Below the pieces are notes generated by a model. The model made no database searches. It saw only the letters and a list, made by a program, of their open reading frames with translations, and was not told the origin of the DNA. A program made the position numbers and the translations under genes. Positions 55,901-64,000 of a stretch of 64,000 nt of DNA are shown here, piece by piece (within the stretch, counting starts at the first letter, position 1; each line of letters opens with the position of its first letter). Location: contig CAMDJW010000002.1 of NCBI GenBank assembly GCA_945901025.1, positions 248,001 to 312,000 of the forward strand, read 5' to 3'. The DNA is from Spirosoma fluviale. Lineage in GTDB: Bacteria > Bacteroidota > Bacteroidia > Cytophagales > Spirosomataceae.

Positions 55901-55994
55901 GGCCATTGTGATGATTGGTGGACTTATTTCGTCCACCCTTTTATCCCGTATAATAACTCCCGTGGTTTATAAGTTGATCCCACCACGGGTTTAA
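52956..55994 (+). CDS. RND multidrug efflux pump (AcrB/HAE type)
   Basis: 1012 aa, normal for AcrB-like pumps. Twelve membrane segments in two halves. The proton-relay acidic pair is in GLLVDDSIVVVENIERW, unlike the D-x5-D pattern of the metal pump at 9054. The second repeat has ALAGIEVKNTILLVDF. Predicted substrates are drugs, dyes or lipophilic metabolites; direction of export to the TolC partner follows from the operon. A GC-rich inverted repeat overlaps its last codons and may terminate the operon. Confidence 0.95.
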   Translation: MKISNYAVKNYQFTLIIFLMIVVVGITTVLTMPRAEDPEMNAPQFPLIVVYPGTSPEDLEEMVVKPIEKKLFELEDIKRVNTTVSDGVVIMGIYCNYSVDVDEKYSELVREINSLSAVLPKDIVKIDLQKVTPTGTNILQMALVSNNASQDKLKIYSEQLQEDLEKVTGLKKIEISGLPDQFVKVDLNIEKMAQMMISTERVFQAIQSEIANIPGGNLVENNKSFNIKTSGQYRNIDEIKNTVVFAYQGKNVLLKDVASVYFSYGANKHVTRLNGNRCVFVSAALKGNENIANTQKEYLPIIENFKKTLPSNIDLVVHFDQAYNVNERLSGLFKDFLIAILLVAITLLPLGLRAALVVMISIPLSLAIGIIMLNLLGYSLNQLSIVGFVVALGLLVDDSIVVVENIERWMREGHTRLEATLKATNQIGMAVLGCTITLIVAFMPLVFLPDSSGDFIRSLPMAVISSILASLLVSLTVVPFLSSRILKKHEGHPDGNIFLRVIKKLISGSYSKLLDVAIKKPVITLLIALGIFIASLQLFPILGFSLFPSSEKPQFLVNIFSPMQSNIAYTDSICKKIEKELKLIPEVQYVSANVGKGNPRIYYNVIPLNERSDYAGLFVQLKEGIGADRKIEIIDQLRNKWTPYPGAKVEVKNFEQGPPVVAPVEVRILGKNIDTLRILAIKVENLLAKNKASIYINNPLKNLKSDIRVEIDKEKASMLGIPTVSIDRMVRMVISGFDLGKMTDDDGNEFTIQVSKPHSNQPDLRVFDDLYVNNVQGTAIPLSQVAHLKLETSPQSINHFNKSRSVSVGSFVKKGYLNSEVISEVESSLKQNNLPQGYRFQMGGEVESRNDSFGGFGTIILVTIFTFIAVLILEFGTFKSTLIVLSVIPLGIVGALLALYFTGNSMSFVATIGMIALAGIEVKNTILLVDFTNQLRREGMPMEEAIREAGEVRFLPIILTTFTAIGGLIPIAISTNPLISPLAIVMIGGLISSTLLSRIITPVVYKLIPPRV
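55959..55989 (+). terminator. Possible terminator overlapping the pump gene end
   Basis: CCCGTGGT (55959-55966) and ACCACGGG (55982-55989) can form an 8-bp stem with a 15-base loop, followed by TTTAATTG. The loop is long, the T tract is broken, and the arms lie in codons, so chance is possible. Confidence 0.35.
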
Positions 55995-56037
55995 TTGAAA
56001 AAATTTAATAATTTGGTCTATCTAAACCTAAATAAAA

Positions 56038-57582
56038 ATGTTTTTAACGATCGCCCTTAGCTTATTAAGTTTTGCACCAGCAGATTCTTTGACACACCAA
56101 CTCGTGGTAGGTTCCTACACACAGACTGGAAATCCAGGTATTGAAGTCTTTGATATCAGCCTTCAAAGTGGGAAATCAAGAAAAACCTACGATTTGCAAG
56201 CCCCCGCAGCATCTTTCCAACATATTTCCGCGGATGGTCAATATTTATTTTCGATCACAGAAGAAGCCGGAGGGAAGTCGGCCATTAGTTCCTTTGTAAA
56301 AAATGCCAAGGGCCAATTTGAAAAATTAAGTTCAAGCTTAACCGTTAGTCCAGGTCCATGTTATGTTTTATACCGGGAGGCGAGTAAAACTTTGTATGCG
56401 GCCAATTATTCAGGAGGTAGTTTAAGTGTATTTAAAACATTTGAGGGCCGTATTTCACCGGTAAGTCAGGTCATTCAATATACGGGATCAAGCGTTCATC
56501 CAAGTCGTCAAAAACAACCCCATGCTCACATGGCGATCCTTTCGCCCGATCAAAATTACCTGTATGTGAATGATTTAGGGACGGATAAAATATACCAACA
56601 TAAAATTTTTGCGGATGGAACGGTGGAAGAAAAGTATACGGCAACAACCGTGCCGGCAGGCCAAGGTCCACGGCATTTAATATTTAACAAAGCCGGTAGT
56701 CATGCCTATTTGATTACCGAGTTGAAGGGGCAGGTCGACGTATTTAAAGTGAGTAACAACCAATTAAATTTAGTTCAAACATTGGATGCCGATACGGCAA
56801 AATCCCCTGATAAAGGAAGTGCTGATATTCACCTTTCTCCCAATGAAAAGTGGCTGATTAGTTCTAATCGGATAAGTTCTAATGAATTAACTATTTTCGC
56901 CGTGCAAGCTGATGGGCTTTTAAAGAAAGTTAAACATCAGACCGTCGCGCGCAAACCTAGAAACTTCAATTTTGACCCTACTGGCCATTTTGTATTTGTG
57001 GCAAGTCAAGATGATCACAAAGTGGAAGTATATTCCTTTAACGATCGAACAGGTGAATTAACCAATACCCACCAGGACATTTTGGTGCAGGCGCCTGTCA
57101 GCCTACATTTCATTGAAAAAGAAATAGATGCAGAAGCACAAATAAAAACGTTAAAAATAGGATTGAAAGCGCCTACCACTCCTATGGCCAATTACATAAA
57201 GTGTGTAATTTCAGGAAATATGGTCTATTTATCTGGTCATATTCCAGACAGGCCAGAGGGGGGCCAAGTGGTAGGAAAATTAGGAAAAGAGCTAAGTGTT
57301 GAGCAAGGCCAAGTAGCCGCAAGGCTCGTGGGAATTAATTTACTGTCAACCTTAAAGGCAAACATTGGAGATTTAAATCGGGTGAAAAGAATTGTAAAAG
57401 TCAATGGGTTTGTAAATTCAGAATCTAATTTTACTCAACAGCCTGCCGTAATGAATGGATTCTCCAATCTGATGGTCGAAATATTTGGAGAACGCGGTCG
57501 ACATACCCGTTCAGCTATTGGCGTGAATGTATTGCCCAATAATGTTGCAGTGGAAATCGATATGGTAGTGGAGTTAAAATAA
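56038..57582 (+). CDS. Lactonase-type beta-propeller fused to a RidA domain
   Basis: 514 aa. A short signal peptide (MFLTIALSLLSFAPADSL) is followed by a seven-bladed lactonase/6-phosphogluconolactonase-like propeller (about 20-355: VVGSYTQTGNPGIEVFDIS, QKQPHAHMAILSPDQNYLYV, GPRHLIFNKAGSHAYLI). Residues about 365-514 are a YjgF/YER057c/UK114 (RidA) domain with VYLSGHIPD and RHTRSAIGVNVLP, where R491 matches the substrate-binding arginine. Free RidA deaminates reactive enamines/imines in the cytoplasm; here it would be exported. I do not know a characterised protein of this layout. Confidence 0.85.
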   Translation: MFLTIALSLLSFAPADSLTHQLVVGSYTQTGNPGIEVFDISLQSGKSRKTYDLQAPAASFQHISADGQYLFSITEEAGGKSAISSFVKNAKGQFEKLSSSLTVSPGPCYVLYREASKTLYAANYSGGSLSVFKTFEGRISPVSQVIQYTGSSVHPSRQKQPHAHMAILSPDQNYLYVNDLGTDKIYQHKIFADGTVEEKYTATTVPAGQGPRHLIFNKAGSHAYLITELKGQVDVFKVSNNQLNLVQTLDADTAKSPDKGSADIHLSPNEKWLISSNRISSNELTIFAVQADGLLKKVKHQTVARKPRNFNFDPTGHFVFVASQDDHKVEVYSFNDRTGELTNTHQDILVQAPVSLHFIEKEIDAEAQIKTLKIGLKAPTTPMANYIKCVISGNMVYLSGHIPDRPEGGQVVGKLGKELSVEQGQVAARLVGINLLSTLKANIGDLNRVKRIVKVNGFVNSESNFTQQPAVMNGFSNLMVEIFGERGRHTRSAIGVNVLPNNVAVEIDMVVELK

Positions 57583-57602
57583 TTTATAAATAGCAATACA
57601 AA

Positions 57603-58859
57603 ATGAAGTTGAAAGTTGGGAATCCTTGGTTGATATTTAGTCCGTTTTTAGCCATTTTTATCTTATTGGTTTTGAAGTTACATTCCGATAAAATGGAGGG
57701 TGACGAAAGCAGGTACATCATGTATGCCCAAAATCTTTTGCAAGGATTCTATTCCCCTAAAAATGTAGTATTCCTTTGGAATGGTCCAGGGTACCCACTT
57801 TTTTTGGTACCATTTTTATATTTCAAATTACCCTTAATCACCATCCCACTCGCGAATGCAATCATGCAATACATGAGCATTGTCTTTTTATTTAAATCCA
57901 TCAAAGCATATACAAATACGAAAGTCGCCTTCATTGCATCTTTAGCTTGGGGCTTGTACTATTTGGGATACCAAGAAATTCCATCCGTATTGACCGAACC
58001 ATTCACCTCATTTTTAATGAGTTCTTTGTTGTTGACAATAACCTCATTTTATACCAAAGGCAATAAAAATTATTTATATGCATCCGGTGTCATTATTGGA
58101 TTAATCGTTTTGACAAAGTTCATCTTTGGGTACATTTTATTACTCATGATTATTTTCTGGGCCGCTACATTCTTATTTTTTCGAATCAAAGTTATCGCCA
58201 AACCTAAGATAAAAAGTTTACTCATTGCGCTAGGAATTGCCTTTGCAATAGTCACTCCATACCTAGCTTATACCTATAATTTAACCGGTAGAGTATTTTA
58301 CTGGGGCAATAGCGGTGGAATGAACTTATATTGGATGAGTACCCCGTATGAAAATGAATTTGGCGACTGGTTTCCAGAAACATTATTTAATGGCCAAGAA
58401 GTGGGTGGACCCACTTTATATAAAAACCATTTAAGTGACTTTACGTATTTTTTAACCCTGAAAGGGGTTGAAAGCGATGATGCTTACAAAAAAAAGGGAA
58501 TTGAAAATATCAAAAAATACCCAATAAAGTATCTTAGAAATTGGTTCACAAACCAGGGTAGATTATGGTTTAACTTTCCGCAAACAGGTTTTTCTCACAC
58601 AGAAAGGGGATTATTGAGATTCGTACCCAATGCGATTTTGCTAACTTTTTTTATATTATCGCTTTATTTGTGGGGGTTGAATTTCAGAAAATGCCCCCTT
58701 GAAATTAACTTTTTGGCCCTCTTTATATTGGCCTATTTGGCCTTGTCTTCACTGATTTCTGCATTGCCAAGACAACTGACTATTTCGGTGCCTATTTTAC
58801 TTTTTTGGATTTCGTATATTCAATTTAGAAGCACGAAAGTTACCATTAAATTCGACTAA
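57603..58859 (+). CDS. GT-C membrane glycosyltransferase (GT39/ArnT-like)
   Basis: 418 aa with about ten membrane segments. The first loop has DKMEGDESRYIMYAQNLLQG, with the acidic GDESRY motif of ArnT/PMT-type enzymes that use polyprenyl-phosphate sugars. Extra-membrane loops (WMSTPYENEFGDWF) face the periplasm. Probably transfers a sugar to lipid, glycan or protein at the cell surface. It starts 20 bp after the lactonase-RidA gene and abuts the convergent flavoprotein gene. Confidence 0.85.
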   Translation: MKLKVGNPWLIFSPFLAIFILLVLKLHSDKMEGDESRYIMYAQNLLQGFYSPKNVVFLWNGPGYPLFLVPFLYFKLPLITIPLANAIMQYMSIVFLFKSIKAYTNTKVAFIASLAWGLYYLGYQEIPSVLTEPFTSFLMSSLLLTITSFYTKGNKNYLYASGVIIGLIVLTKFIFGYILLLMIIFWAATFLFFRIKVIAKPKIKSLLIALGIAFAIVTPYLAYTYNLTGRVFYWGNSGGMNLYWMSTPYENEFGDWFPETLFNGQEVGGPTLYKNHLSDFTYFLTLKGVESDDAYKKKGIENIKKYPIKYLRNWFTNQGRLWFNFPQTGFSHTERGLLRFVPNAILLTFFILSLYLWGLNFRKCPLEINFLALFILAYLALSSLISALPRQLTISVPILLFWISYIQFRSTKVTIKFD

Positions 58860-58864
58860 AAATT

Positions 58865-60328
58865 TTAAACTTTGCCTGGAACAGCGCGTCCCACGATGCC
58901 TGATTCAGCCCCGCGGTCACCACCTTCATGGTATTCAGCGTCTTCGTTGACATCCCAAACATCGTATATTTGACTGCCAGAGATGATATTTTTAGCGGCT
59001 AGCATCGCTGTCATCATGCTATGATCTTGATTATTGTACTTATGCATTCCGTTGCGGCCCACCAAATACAAACCAGGATAAGATTCAAGACCTTTCCTTA
59101 TATCTAACAAATGCTCTTTATACTCATGGTCATACACCGGATAGGCTTTGGGTTGGCGTACAACATACCCATCTATGACCGAGTTTTCGTTCGTCAAACC
59201 TATTTGTGAAATCTCTTTTTTACCCAAAGCGATCAACTCCTCATTTGAGCTAGTCCATAATCCATCCCCTTCAAAGCAAAAATATTCAAGTCCGTAACAT
59301 GCCATAGAAGGATCAGGAACCATATAAGGGCTCCATGATTTAAAATTCTGTACTCGGCCTACTTTTACTTTAGGATCATGAATGTAAATCCAATTATCAG
59401 TGAAGGCATCTTCATCTTTACAAATTAAAACCACAGTTAAAAAATCGCGATAGCCCAATTTAGATGCGGCTGTCAAGGATTTTTGAGGCAATGCCGGAAT
59501 AATACATGGAATCAACTCACGCATTGGGGCGGAAGAAAGTACGTGAGAAAAACCCTGTAACACATCACCATTGGATATATGAACATTCCACAAATCTCCC
59601 TTTAATTCGATGTTTTTTACTCCCCTGTTCATCAAAATTTCAACCCCGAAGGCCTTACTTTTTTCAACGCATGTTTCCCACATTAATCCGGGGCCACTTT
59701 TAGGATAGCGGAAAGAATCGATTAACGTTTTAATTACTCCGTCCCCCTTCTTTTTATTTTTATTGGGGAACAAAGCATTCCAAATAGCTGAACTTAAAGA
59801 CAAGCCTTTGATTCGTTGGGCTGCCCAATCTGCCGAAATTTCATTGCAAGGAATCCCCCAAACTTTTTCTGTATAAGTCTTAAAAAAGATATTAAATAAG
59901 CGCTTCCCGAATTGATTAGTCACCCACTCTTCAAAATTCTTTGGATCTTTAATTGGGAAAACCTTAGCTTGTAAATAACTAAGGACACATAAAATACTTT
60001 CGAATATACCCAATTTCAAAAGTGCCTCCATCGCAACTAATGGATATGAAAAGAAATTGTTATTGTAATAAATACGTGAACTACGAGGTCTCTCTAACAT
60101 CTCATCTCCCAAAATCTCCGTCCAAAAATCTTCGACTTCCTGGGATTTAGAAAAAAACCGATGCCCTCCTATATCGAAATGAAATCCTTTATACGACTCA
60201 GTCCTGGAAATTCCTCCCACGTAGGTAGGATCTTTTTCAAAAACCGTGACCGCTACATTAGCCTTCCCTAATAAATATGCCGCCGTTAAACCAGCAGGCC
60301 CCGCACCTATAATCGCTACTTTTTTCAT
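58865..60328 (-). CDS. FAD-dependent UDP-galactopyranose-mutase-like oxidoreductase
   Basis: 487 aa. Dinucleotide-binding motif [19 protein letters not shown] at residues 4-22, then [19 protein letters not shown] and [12 protein letters not shown]. The C-terminal FAD contact is [20 protein letters not shown]. It resembles UGM/protoporphyrinogen-oxidase-type proteins of envelope gene clusters; substrate unknown. Separated by a 138-bp AT-rich gap from the aminotransferase gene upstream on the same strand; that gap holds no clear motif. Confidence 0.85.
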   Translation of the reverse strand: MKKVAIIGAGPAGLTAAYLLGKANVAVTVFEKDPTYVGGISRTESYKGFHFDIGGHRFFSKSQEVEDFWTEILGDEMLERPRSSRIYYNNNFFSYPLVAMEALLKLGIFESILCVLSYLQAKVFPIKDPKNFEEWVTNQFGKRLFNIFFKTYTEKVWGIPCNEISADWAAQRIKGLSLSSAIWNALFPNKNKKKGDGVIKTLIDSFRYPKSGPGLMWETCVEKSKAFGVEILMNRGVKNIELKGDLWNVHISNGDVLQGFSHVLSSAPMRELIPCIIPALPQKSLTAASKLGYRDFLTVVLICKDEDAFTDNWIYIHDPKVKVGRVQNFKSWSPYMVPDPSMACYGLEYFCFEGDGLWTSSNEELIALGKKEISQIGLTNENSVIDGYVVRQPKAYPVYDHEYKEHLLDIRKGLESYPGLYLVGRNGMHKYNNQDHSMMTAMLAAKNIISGSQIYDVWDVNEDAEYHEGGDRGAESGIVGRAVPGKV

Positions 60329-60466
60329 TTATAAATCACCTTAAAATAAACGTAATATTCGATACTGAGCTTTTCTTAATAATTTAAAATCTATTTTTAA
60401 AATTAAAAAATATCCATCCACAAAACTATGAAAAATAGTTGATTAAACCTCAATTGGGCCTAATTA

Positions 60467-61744
60467 TCAAGCCGCCGCCATTTCTTTAATCGCCTTAACC
60501 AACACATCTAACTCAGCCGTGGAGGTAAAAACATTGGCCGTAATTCTACAACCGTGCACATTTGAATTGTCGATGGCCACCGTATAAATTCCGTATTGAT
60601 TCAAAAGCTTCTTGGCTAAATCCGGCGCTGGAATTCCTTTAATACCTACATTAGCAATGGCGCAATTTCGAGCAGGATCCTTCGGTGTATTCATTAACAC
60701 ACCATCAATATTGCGAACACGAGAAGTCCAATAATTTTGCAAATAACGTAATCGGGCCAATTTATTTTCTGGACCCATTTTTTTATAAAAATCAATCGAA
60801 CTTGAAATAGCTAAATGTGCATGCACAGGATGTGTTCCCAAATGACTTAAACGCTTGATATCAAATTCCTCATCTGGAAATTCCGCCTCCGCAATCAATG
60901 GCCAAATCTTGGCTATCTTTTCTTTTTTAACATATAACATGCCGACTCCTAAAGGAACTGCTAACCATTTATGTAAACTAGCCCCGTAATAATCACAACC
61001 CAACTCAGGAAGCGTGTAAATAAGTTGGGCCACCGCATGTGCACCATCCACCATCACCTCAACTCCCTTTTCATGTGCCATTTGGCAGATCTTTTTAACC
61101 GGCATCACTTGGCCCGAGATATTAACCACATGAGAAATTAACAACAACTTGGTTTTGGGTGTAATCGCATTGGCATACAAAGCCACAAGTTCATCATCTG
61201 AAGCCGGATCCAAAGGCAAAGAAACTACGTTGTTTTTCACTCCATAGCGCTTGGCGACCATTTTAAACATGTCCAACATCGCAGGATAATCTTGCTGAGC
61301 CATCACCGCCTCATCCCCCGATTTCCAAGGGTATCCGCCAATAATCATATCCAAAGATTCCGTAGTATTGCGCGTTAACGTCAACTCTTTGGCTGAACAG
61401 CCCATTAATTCCGCGACTAGACTGGTAGCTTTTTCCCGATTCGTAATTTGAGCCGTTCGCATATAATAAGCCCCTTGTAAATTTACCTCTCGAATATGCT
61501 TAATGTATTGCTCTAAAATCTCTTCTGGAAGTATGTTATAATAGCCACTTTCCAAATTAATGTATTCCGATTTCAAGCGATATAATTTGCGGTATTTGGC
61601 CCAATAGGCTTCGTCAATAGCTAAATCCTCCGAATTTTTCTCCTTCGCATACTCCATCAATTCTTCGATTTTACTAACAGGGGTCTTGATACTTGCGAAT
61701 CCTGAAAGCAATGCCATATTTTTCAAAAAGACTCTTTTTTCCAT
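60467..61744 (-). CDS. Class V aminotransferase (isopenicillin-N-epimerase-like)
   Basis: 425 aa PLP enzyme. K259 in YGASLHKWLAVPLG is the Schiff-base lysine; D233 and H236 in VDGAHA hold the cofactor. The N-terminus MEKRVFLKNMALLSGFA looks like a Tat signal, but with Lys-Arg instead of Arg-Arg, so export is uncertain. Relatives include isopenicillin N epimerase and cysteine desulfurases; the substrate here is unknown. It follows the hydroxylase gene by 14 bp on the same strand. Confidence 0.88.
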   Translation of the reverse strand: MEKRVFLKNMALLSGFASIKTPVSKIEELMEYAKEKNSEDLAIDEAYWAKYRKLYRLKSEYINLESGYYNILPEEILEQYIKHIREVNLQGAYYMRTAQITNREKATSLVAELMGCSAKELTLTRNTTESLDMIIGGYPWKSGDEAVMAQQDYPAMLDMFKMVAKRYGVKNNVVSLPLDPASDDELVALYANAITPKTKLLLISHVVNISGQVMPVKKICQMAHEKGVEVMVDGAHAVAQLIYTLPELGCDYYGASLHKWLAVPLGVGMLYVKKEKIAKIWPLIAEAEFPDEEFDIKRLSHLGTHPVHAHLAISSSIDFYKKMGPENKLARLRYLQNYWTSRVRNIDGVLMNTPKDPARNCAIANVGIKGIPAPDLAKKLLNQYGIYTVAIDNSNVHGCRITANVFTSTAELDVLVKAIKEMAAA

Positions 61745-61758
61745 GGTTACCAGATAAA

Positions 61759-62592
61759 TTAATAGTCCGTTTTGATATCTTTATTAAACGGCAAACCTAA
61801 TTGGTATGACATGTTTTTATCTTGCCCTCCATCTAAAACATCAAGTCCATAGCGAATTTCAGTCAATTCCATCACTTGGAAAGTGCCAAAAATACGATCC
61901 CAAATAGAAAAAATATTGCCATAATTTGAATCAGTTTGAGGCCTCACCTCGTGGTGATGAATCTTATGCATATTAGGCGAAACAATGACATAGGAAATGA
62001 ATGTATCCACCGCTGCCGGCAAAGAAATATTGGCATGATTAAACTGAGACAGCAAAGCACTCAAGCTTTGATACACCATCACTAGCCACATAGGTGCCCC
62101 ACAAATAAATACACCAATCAGCGTAAAAATCGCCCTAAATACACTCTCCCCGGGGTGATGGCGATTAGCCGTCGTGGTGTCCACATGCGTATCTGCATGA
62201 TGGACCATATGAAATTTCCAAAGAACTTTTACCTTATGTTCGATCCAGTGAATAAAATAAGCTCCCACTAAATCCAATAACAACATCCCCATTAAAAAGA
62301 ATAGCCAAGTGGGCAAAGCATATATTTGCAAGAGTCCATAATGATTTAAAACTGTCCAATCACTTGCTTGCACAATGATCGTGGCAAAAATGAAATTAAT
62401 GATGATAGTCGTTAACGTAAATATCAAATTTAACTTAGCATGCTTCCATTTGCCATACTCATTTTTAAACATGGGGATCACTCCCTCGATGATCCAGAAA
62501 AAGGTAATTCCTCCGGCTAAAATAAGCGCTCTATGTGAGCTAGGAATGGTATCAAAATATGCAATCATTTGTTCTAACATCGCTAATATCAT
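61759..62592 (-). CDS. Sterol desaturase/fatty acid hydroxylase family membrane enzyme
   Basis: 277 aa with four or five membrane segments and the di-iron histidine boxes of the family: HWIEHKVKVLWKFHMVHH, RHHP and NMHKIHHH. Hydroxylates or desaturates a lipid with O2. The start may be at 62592 or 62580. Paired with the class V aminotransferase; together they could modify a sphingolipid-like or amino lipid (inference only). Confidence 0.9.
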   Translation of the reverse strand: MILAMLEQMIAYFDTIPSSHRALILAGGITFFWIIEGVIPMFKNEYGKWKHAKLNLIFTLTTIIINFIFATIIVQASDWTVLNHYGLLQIYALPTWLFFLMGMLLLDLVGAYFIHWIEHKVKVLWKFHMVHHADTHVDTTTANRHHPGESVFRAIFTLIGVFICGAPMWLVMVYQSLSALLSQFNHANISLPAAVDTFISYVIVSPNMHKIHHHEVRPQTDSNYGNIFSIWDRIFGTFQVMELTEIRYGLDVLDGGQDKNMSYQLGLPFNKDIKTDY

Positions 62593-62623
62593 TTAAAATG
62601 CTTTGCAGCAAAGTCTAAAAATT

Positions 62624-62653
62624 AAGGCCCATTGAGCTCAGGGCTAAGGCCTT
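62624..62653 (-). terminator. Terminator after the formylglycine-generating enzyme gene
   Basis: AAGGCC-TTA-GCCC pairs with GGGC-C-TT in a bulged stem about 12 bases past the stop, followed on the minus strand by AATTTTTAG. A small extra hairpin (CTTTGCAGCAAAG, 62601-62613) lies beyond it. Confidence 0.5.
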
Positions 62654-62665
62654 TTTCATTAAAAA

Positions 62666-63766
62666 TTATAAATCCTTCACACAACGAAATCCAGTATGCT
62701 CCAATCCAGAATCCGGACTTGATTTCATTCTAGCCGCCACTCGGTAACTAGCACAATACGAATCATTACACAAAAATGACCCGCCCCGCATGACTTTTTT
62801 GGGAATTCCTGGCTCATCAGGATCAAAACTATCCTTGGGACCTCTGGGTGAAATCGCCAATTTAGGTTTTAAAACTTTATAATAATCAGGCCTATAATTA
62901 TCAAAACACCACTCCCAAACATTGCCTCCCATATCCGACAAACCAAAGCCATTCGCCTGAAAACTTTTTACGGGAGCCGTGGTAAATTTATAGCCATCTT
63001 TCGCATCATCTTGATAAGGAAATTTCCCCTGCCAAGTATTTGCCTTGATTTTTCCCTTGTCCACCGATTCAGCTCCCCACGGATATTCCATATTTTTTAA
63101 TCCCCCACGAGCGGCCCATTCCCATTCCGCCTCCGTAGGCAAACGTTTCCCAGCCCATTTCGCATAGGCCTGAGCATCATCCCAAGAAACTTGAACCACA
63201 GGATGGTTTTCCTTTCCTAAGATATTGGAAAGTGGACCCGATGGATGACGCCAATCGGCCCCACGCTTAAATTGCCACCATTGACTATAATCACTTAAGT
63301 TTACGGGGCCGAGGGTTGGCATAAAAACTAAAGAACTGGCGGCCAGTAAAGAATCCGGGGGTTTTGGGGTGCCAACAGGTACCTGTTTTTTCATTTCATC
63401 CCAATCAATAGGTCGTTCAGCCGTAGTCACATAGCCCGTTGCCTGAACAAACTCCTGAAATTGAGCATTCGTAACCTCGGTTTGATCCATCCAAAAACTA
63501 GCCAACTTAACCATGTGAACGGGATACTCATCCGTTCTTCCCTCTTTGGTATGAGATCCCATACCAAAAATACCTGCTGGAATTCGAACCATTCCCTGCA
63601 CATTTATCCCCTTCGTATTGCTCGAGTTAATGACATTTTTGGCCAATATAAAACCCTTCTTTGAAGGTACAGGAACATGGCAAACAGGGATTTTTTTTGT
63701 TTGGGCAAACAAATTAAATCCGCAAAATAGGAGCATCAACAAAGCCTTTATTTTAAATCTAGTCAT
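62666..63766 (-). CDS. Exported formylglycine-generating enzyme (SUMF1 family)
   Basis: 366 aa. Signal peptide about residues 1-21 (ends FNLFAQ). The FGE-sulfatase domain follows with GMGSHTKEGRTDEYPVHMV, RLPTEAEWEWAARGG and GNVWEWCFDNY. The active-site cysteines are kept as GGSFLCNDSYCASYRVAAR (C333, C338; human C336/C341 in GGSYMCHRSYC), so this should be a true copper-dependent oxidase converting sulfatase Cys to formylglycine, not just a structural relative. No sulfatase gene lies in this window. Its terminator lies just downstream. Confidence 0.92.
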   Translation of the reverse strand: MTRFKIKALLMLLFCGFNLFAQTKKIPVCHVPVPSKKGFILAKNVINSSNTKGINVQGMVRIPAGIFGMGSHTKEGRTDEYPVHMVKLASFWMDQTEVTNAQFQEFVQATGYVTTAERPIDWDEMKKQVPVGTPKPPDSLLAASSLVFMPTLGPVNLSDYSQWWQFKRGADWRHPSGPLSNILGKENHPVVQVSWDDAQAYAKWAGKRLPTEAEWEWAARGGLKNMEYPWGAESVDKGKIKANTWQGKFPYQDDAKDGYKFTTAPVKSFQANGFGLSDMGGNVWEWCFDNYRPDYYKVLKPKLAISPRGPKDSFDPDEPGIPKKVMRGGSFLCNDSYCASYRVAARMKSSPDSGLEHTGFRCVKDL

Positions 63767-63878
63767 ATATTCATTTAGCTTTTCGCCAAATCCTGATATT
63801 CATTTCAAATTGTTTTAGCTAATTTAATAAAATTTAGAACTTTTATCATCTAATTTACAAGGGTAAACTTGATTTATT

Positions 63879-64000
63879 ATGATTTATGAAAACCTTAAGG
63901 GCTATGATATTTATGCACTGGGCGATTCGGCGATCACGATTGAATTCGGGAAACATATTAATCCAGAGACCAATGACCTCGTCATTGCGCGCTTCAATCA
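63879..64000 (+). CDS. pxpB: 5-oxoprolinase subunit PxpB (KipI-like), partial
   Basis: First 40 codons only, cut by the window end. ALGDSAITIEFGKHINPETN is the typical start of the KipI/PxpB (allophanate hydrolase subunit 1) family, which with PxpA and PxpC opens 5-oxoproline to glutamate. The ATG lies 112 bp from the divergent FGE gene. pxpC and pxpA are expected downstream but not visible. Confidence 0.85.
   Translation, partial: MIYENLKGYDIYALGDSAITIEFGKHINPETNDLVIARFN

Overview
The window is a gene-dense, AT-rich stretch of a Bacteroidota chromosome, most likely an aerobic Cytophagales/Spirosomaceae-type bacterium. The evidence is a PorP/SprF protein and a type IX secretion sorting tail, two large TonB-dependent receptors, SPII lipoproteins starting with typical Bacteroidota signal peptides, bacillithiol synthesis (BshC), a Bat-type VWA cluster, scarce Shine-Dalgarno sites and a TAnnTTTG-type promoter in front of tetR. 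The genus assignment is inference. I see no rRNA, tRNA, CRISPR, prophage or insertion sequence, and no gene-free stretch longer than 300 bases.

Layout. 45-4303 (minus): an operon reading DUF4296 lipoprotein, glycerophosphodiesterase, GH3-like adenylase, YqeY, RlmN. 4411-7937 (plus): a shortened Bat cluster (DUF58, membrane protein, BatA) running into ispE. 7934-13796 (minus): heavy-metal efflux, made of a small membrane protein, a CzcA fused to its own TolC, and a CzcB lipoprotein. 13913-14988: DedA plus a lone nuoA. 14989-16023 (minus): PorP/SprF. 16131-20409 (plus): bshC-mnmH-cysE-cysM, a cysteine/thiol/selenium operon. 20395-21231 (minus): an unknown lipoprotein and a small XRE regulator. 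21468-22024: the remnant of a large amidohydrolase with an internal deletion.

22055-28120 (minus) is a tight surface-glycan-type operon. It holds a YvcK/CofD-like domain fused to a DPM-synthase-like GT2 domain, a HAD phosphatase, a nucleotidyltransferase, a sugar-nucleotide epimerase, a GT2 enzyme and a multi-pass membrane protein. This is my best candidate for an undescribed system. 28262-30404 holds a secreted SASA esterase and a GNAT enzyme. 30540-37673 (plus) holds a beta-propeller/phosphoesterase and two TonB receptors, the first bracketed by an 86-bp hairpin-bearing direct repeat.

37863-49309 is carbohydrate catabolism: an aldolase-transporter-sialidase-like operon, a propeller/HEAT/cytochrome c lipoprotein, a PhyH-isomerase-Gfo/Idh operon and a DUF4038 glycosidase with a Pro-rich tail. 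49922-55994 (plus) is a complete TetR-controlled RND drug-efflux operon. 56038-58859 (plus) holds a lactonase-RidA fusion and a GT-C membrane protein. 58865-63766 (minus) holds a UGM-like flavoprotein, a class V aminotransferase, a di-iron hydroxylase and an exported formylglycine-generating enzyme. A pxpB/kipI gene starts at 63879 and runs off the end.
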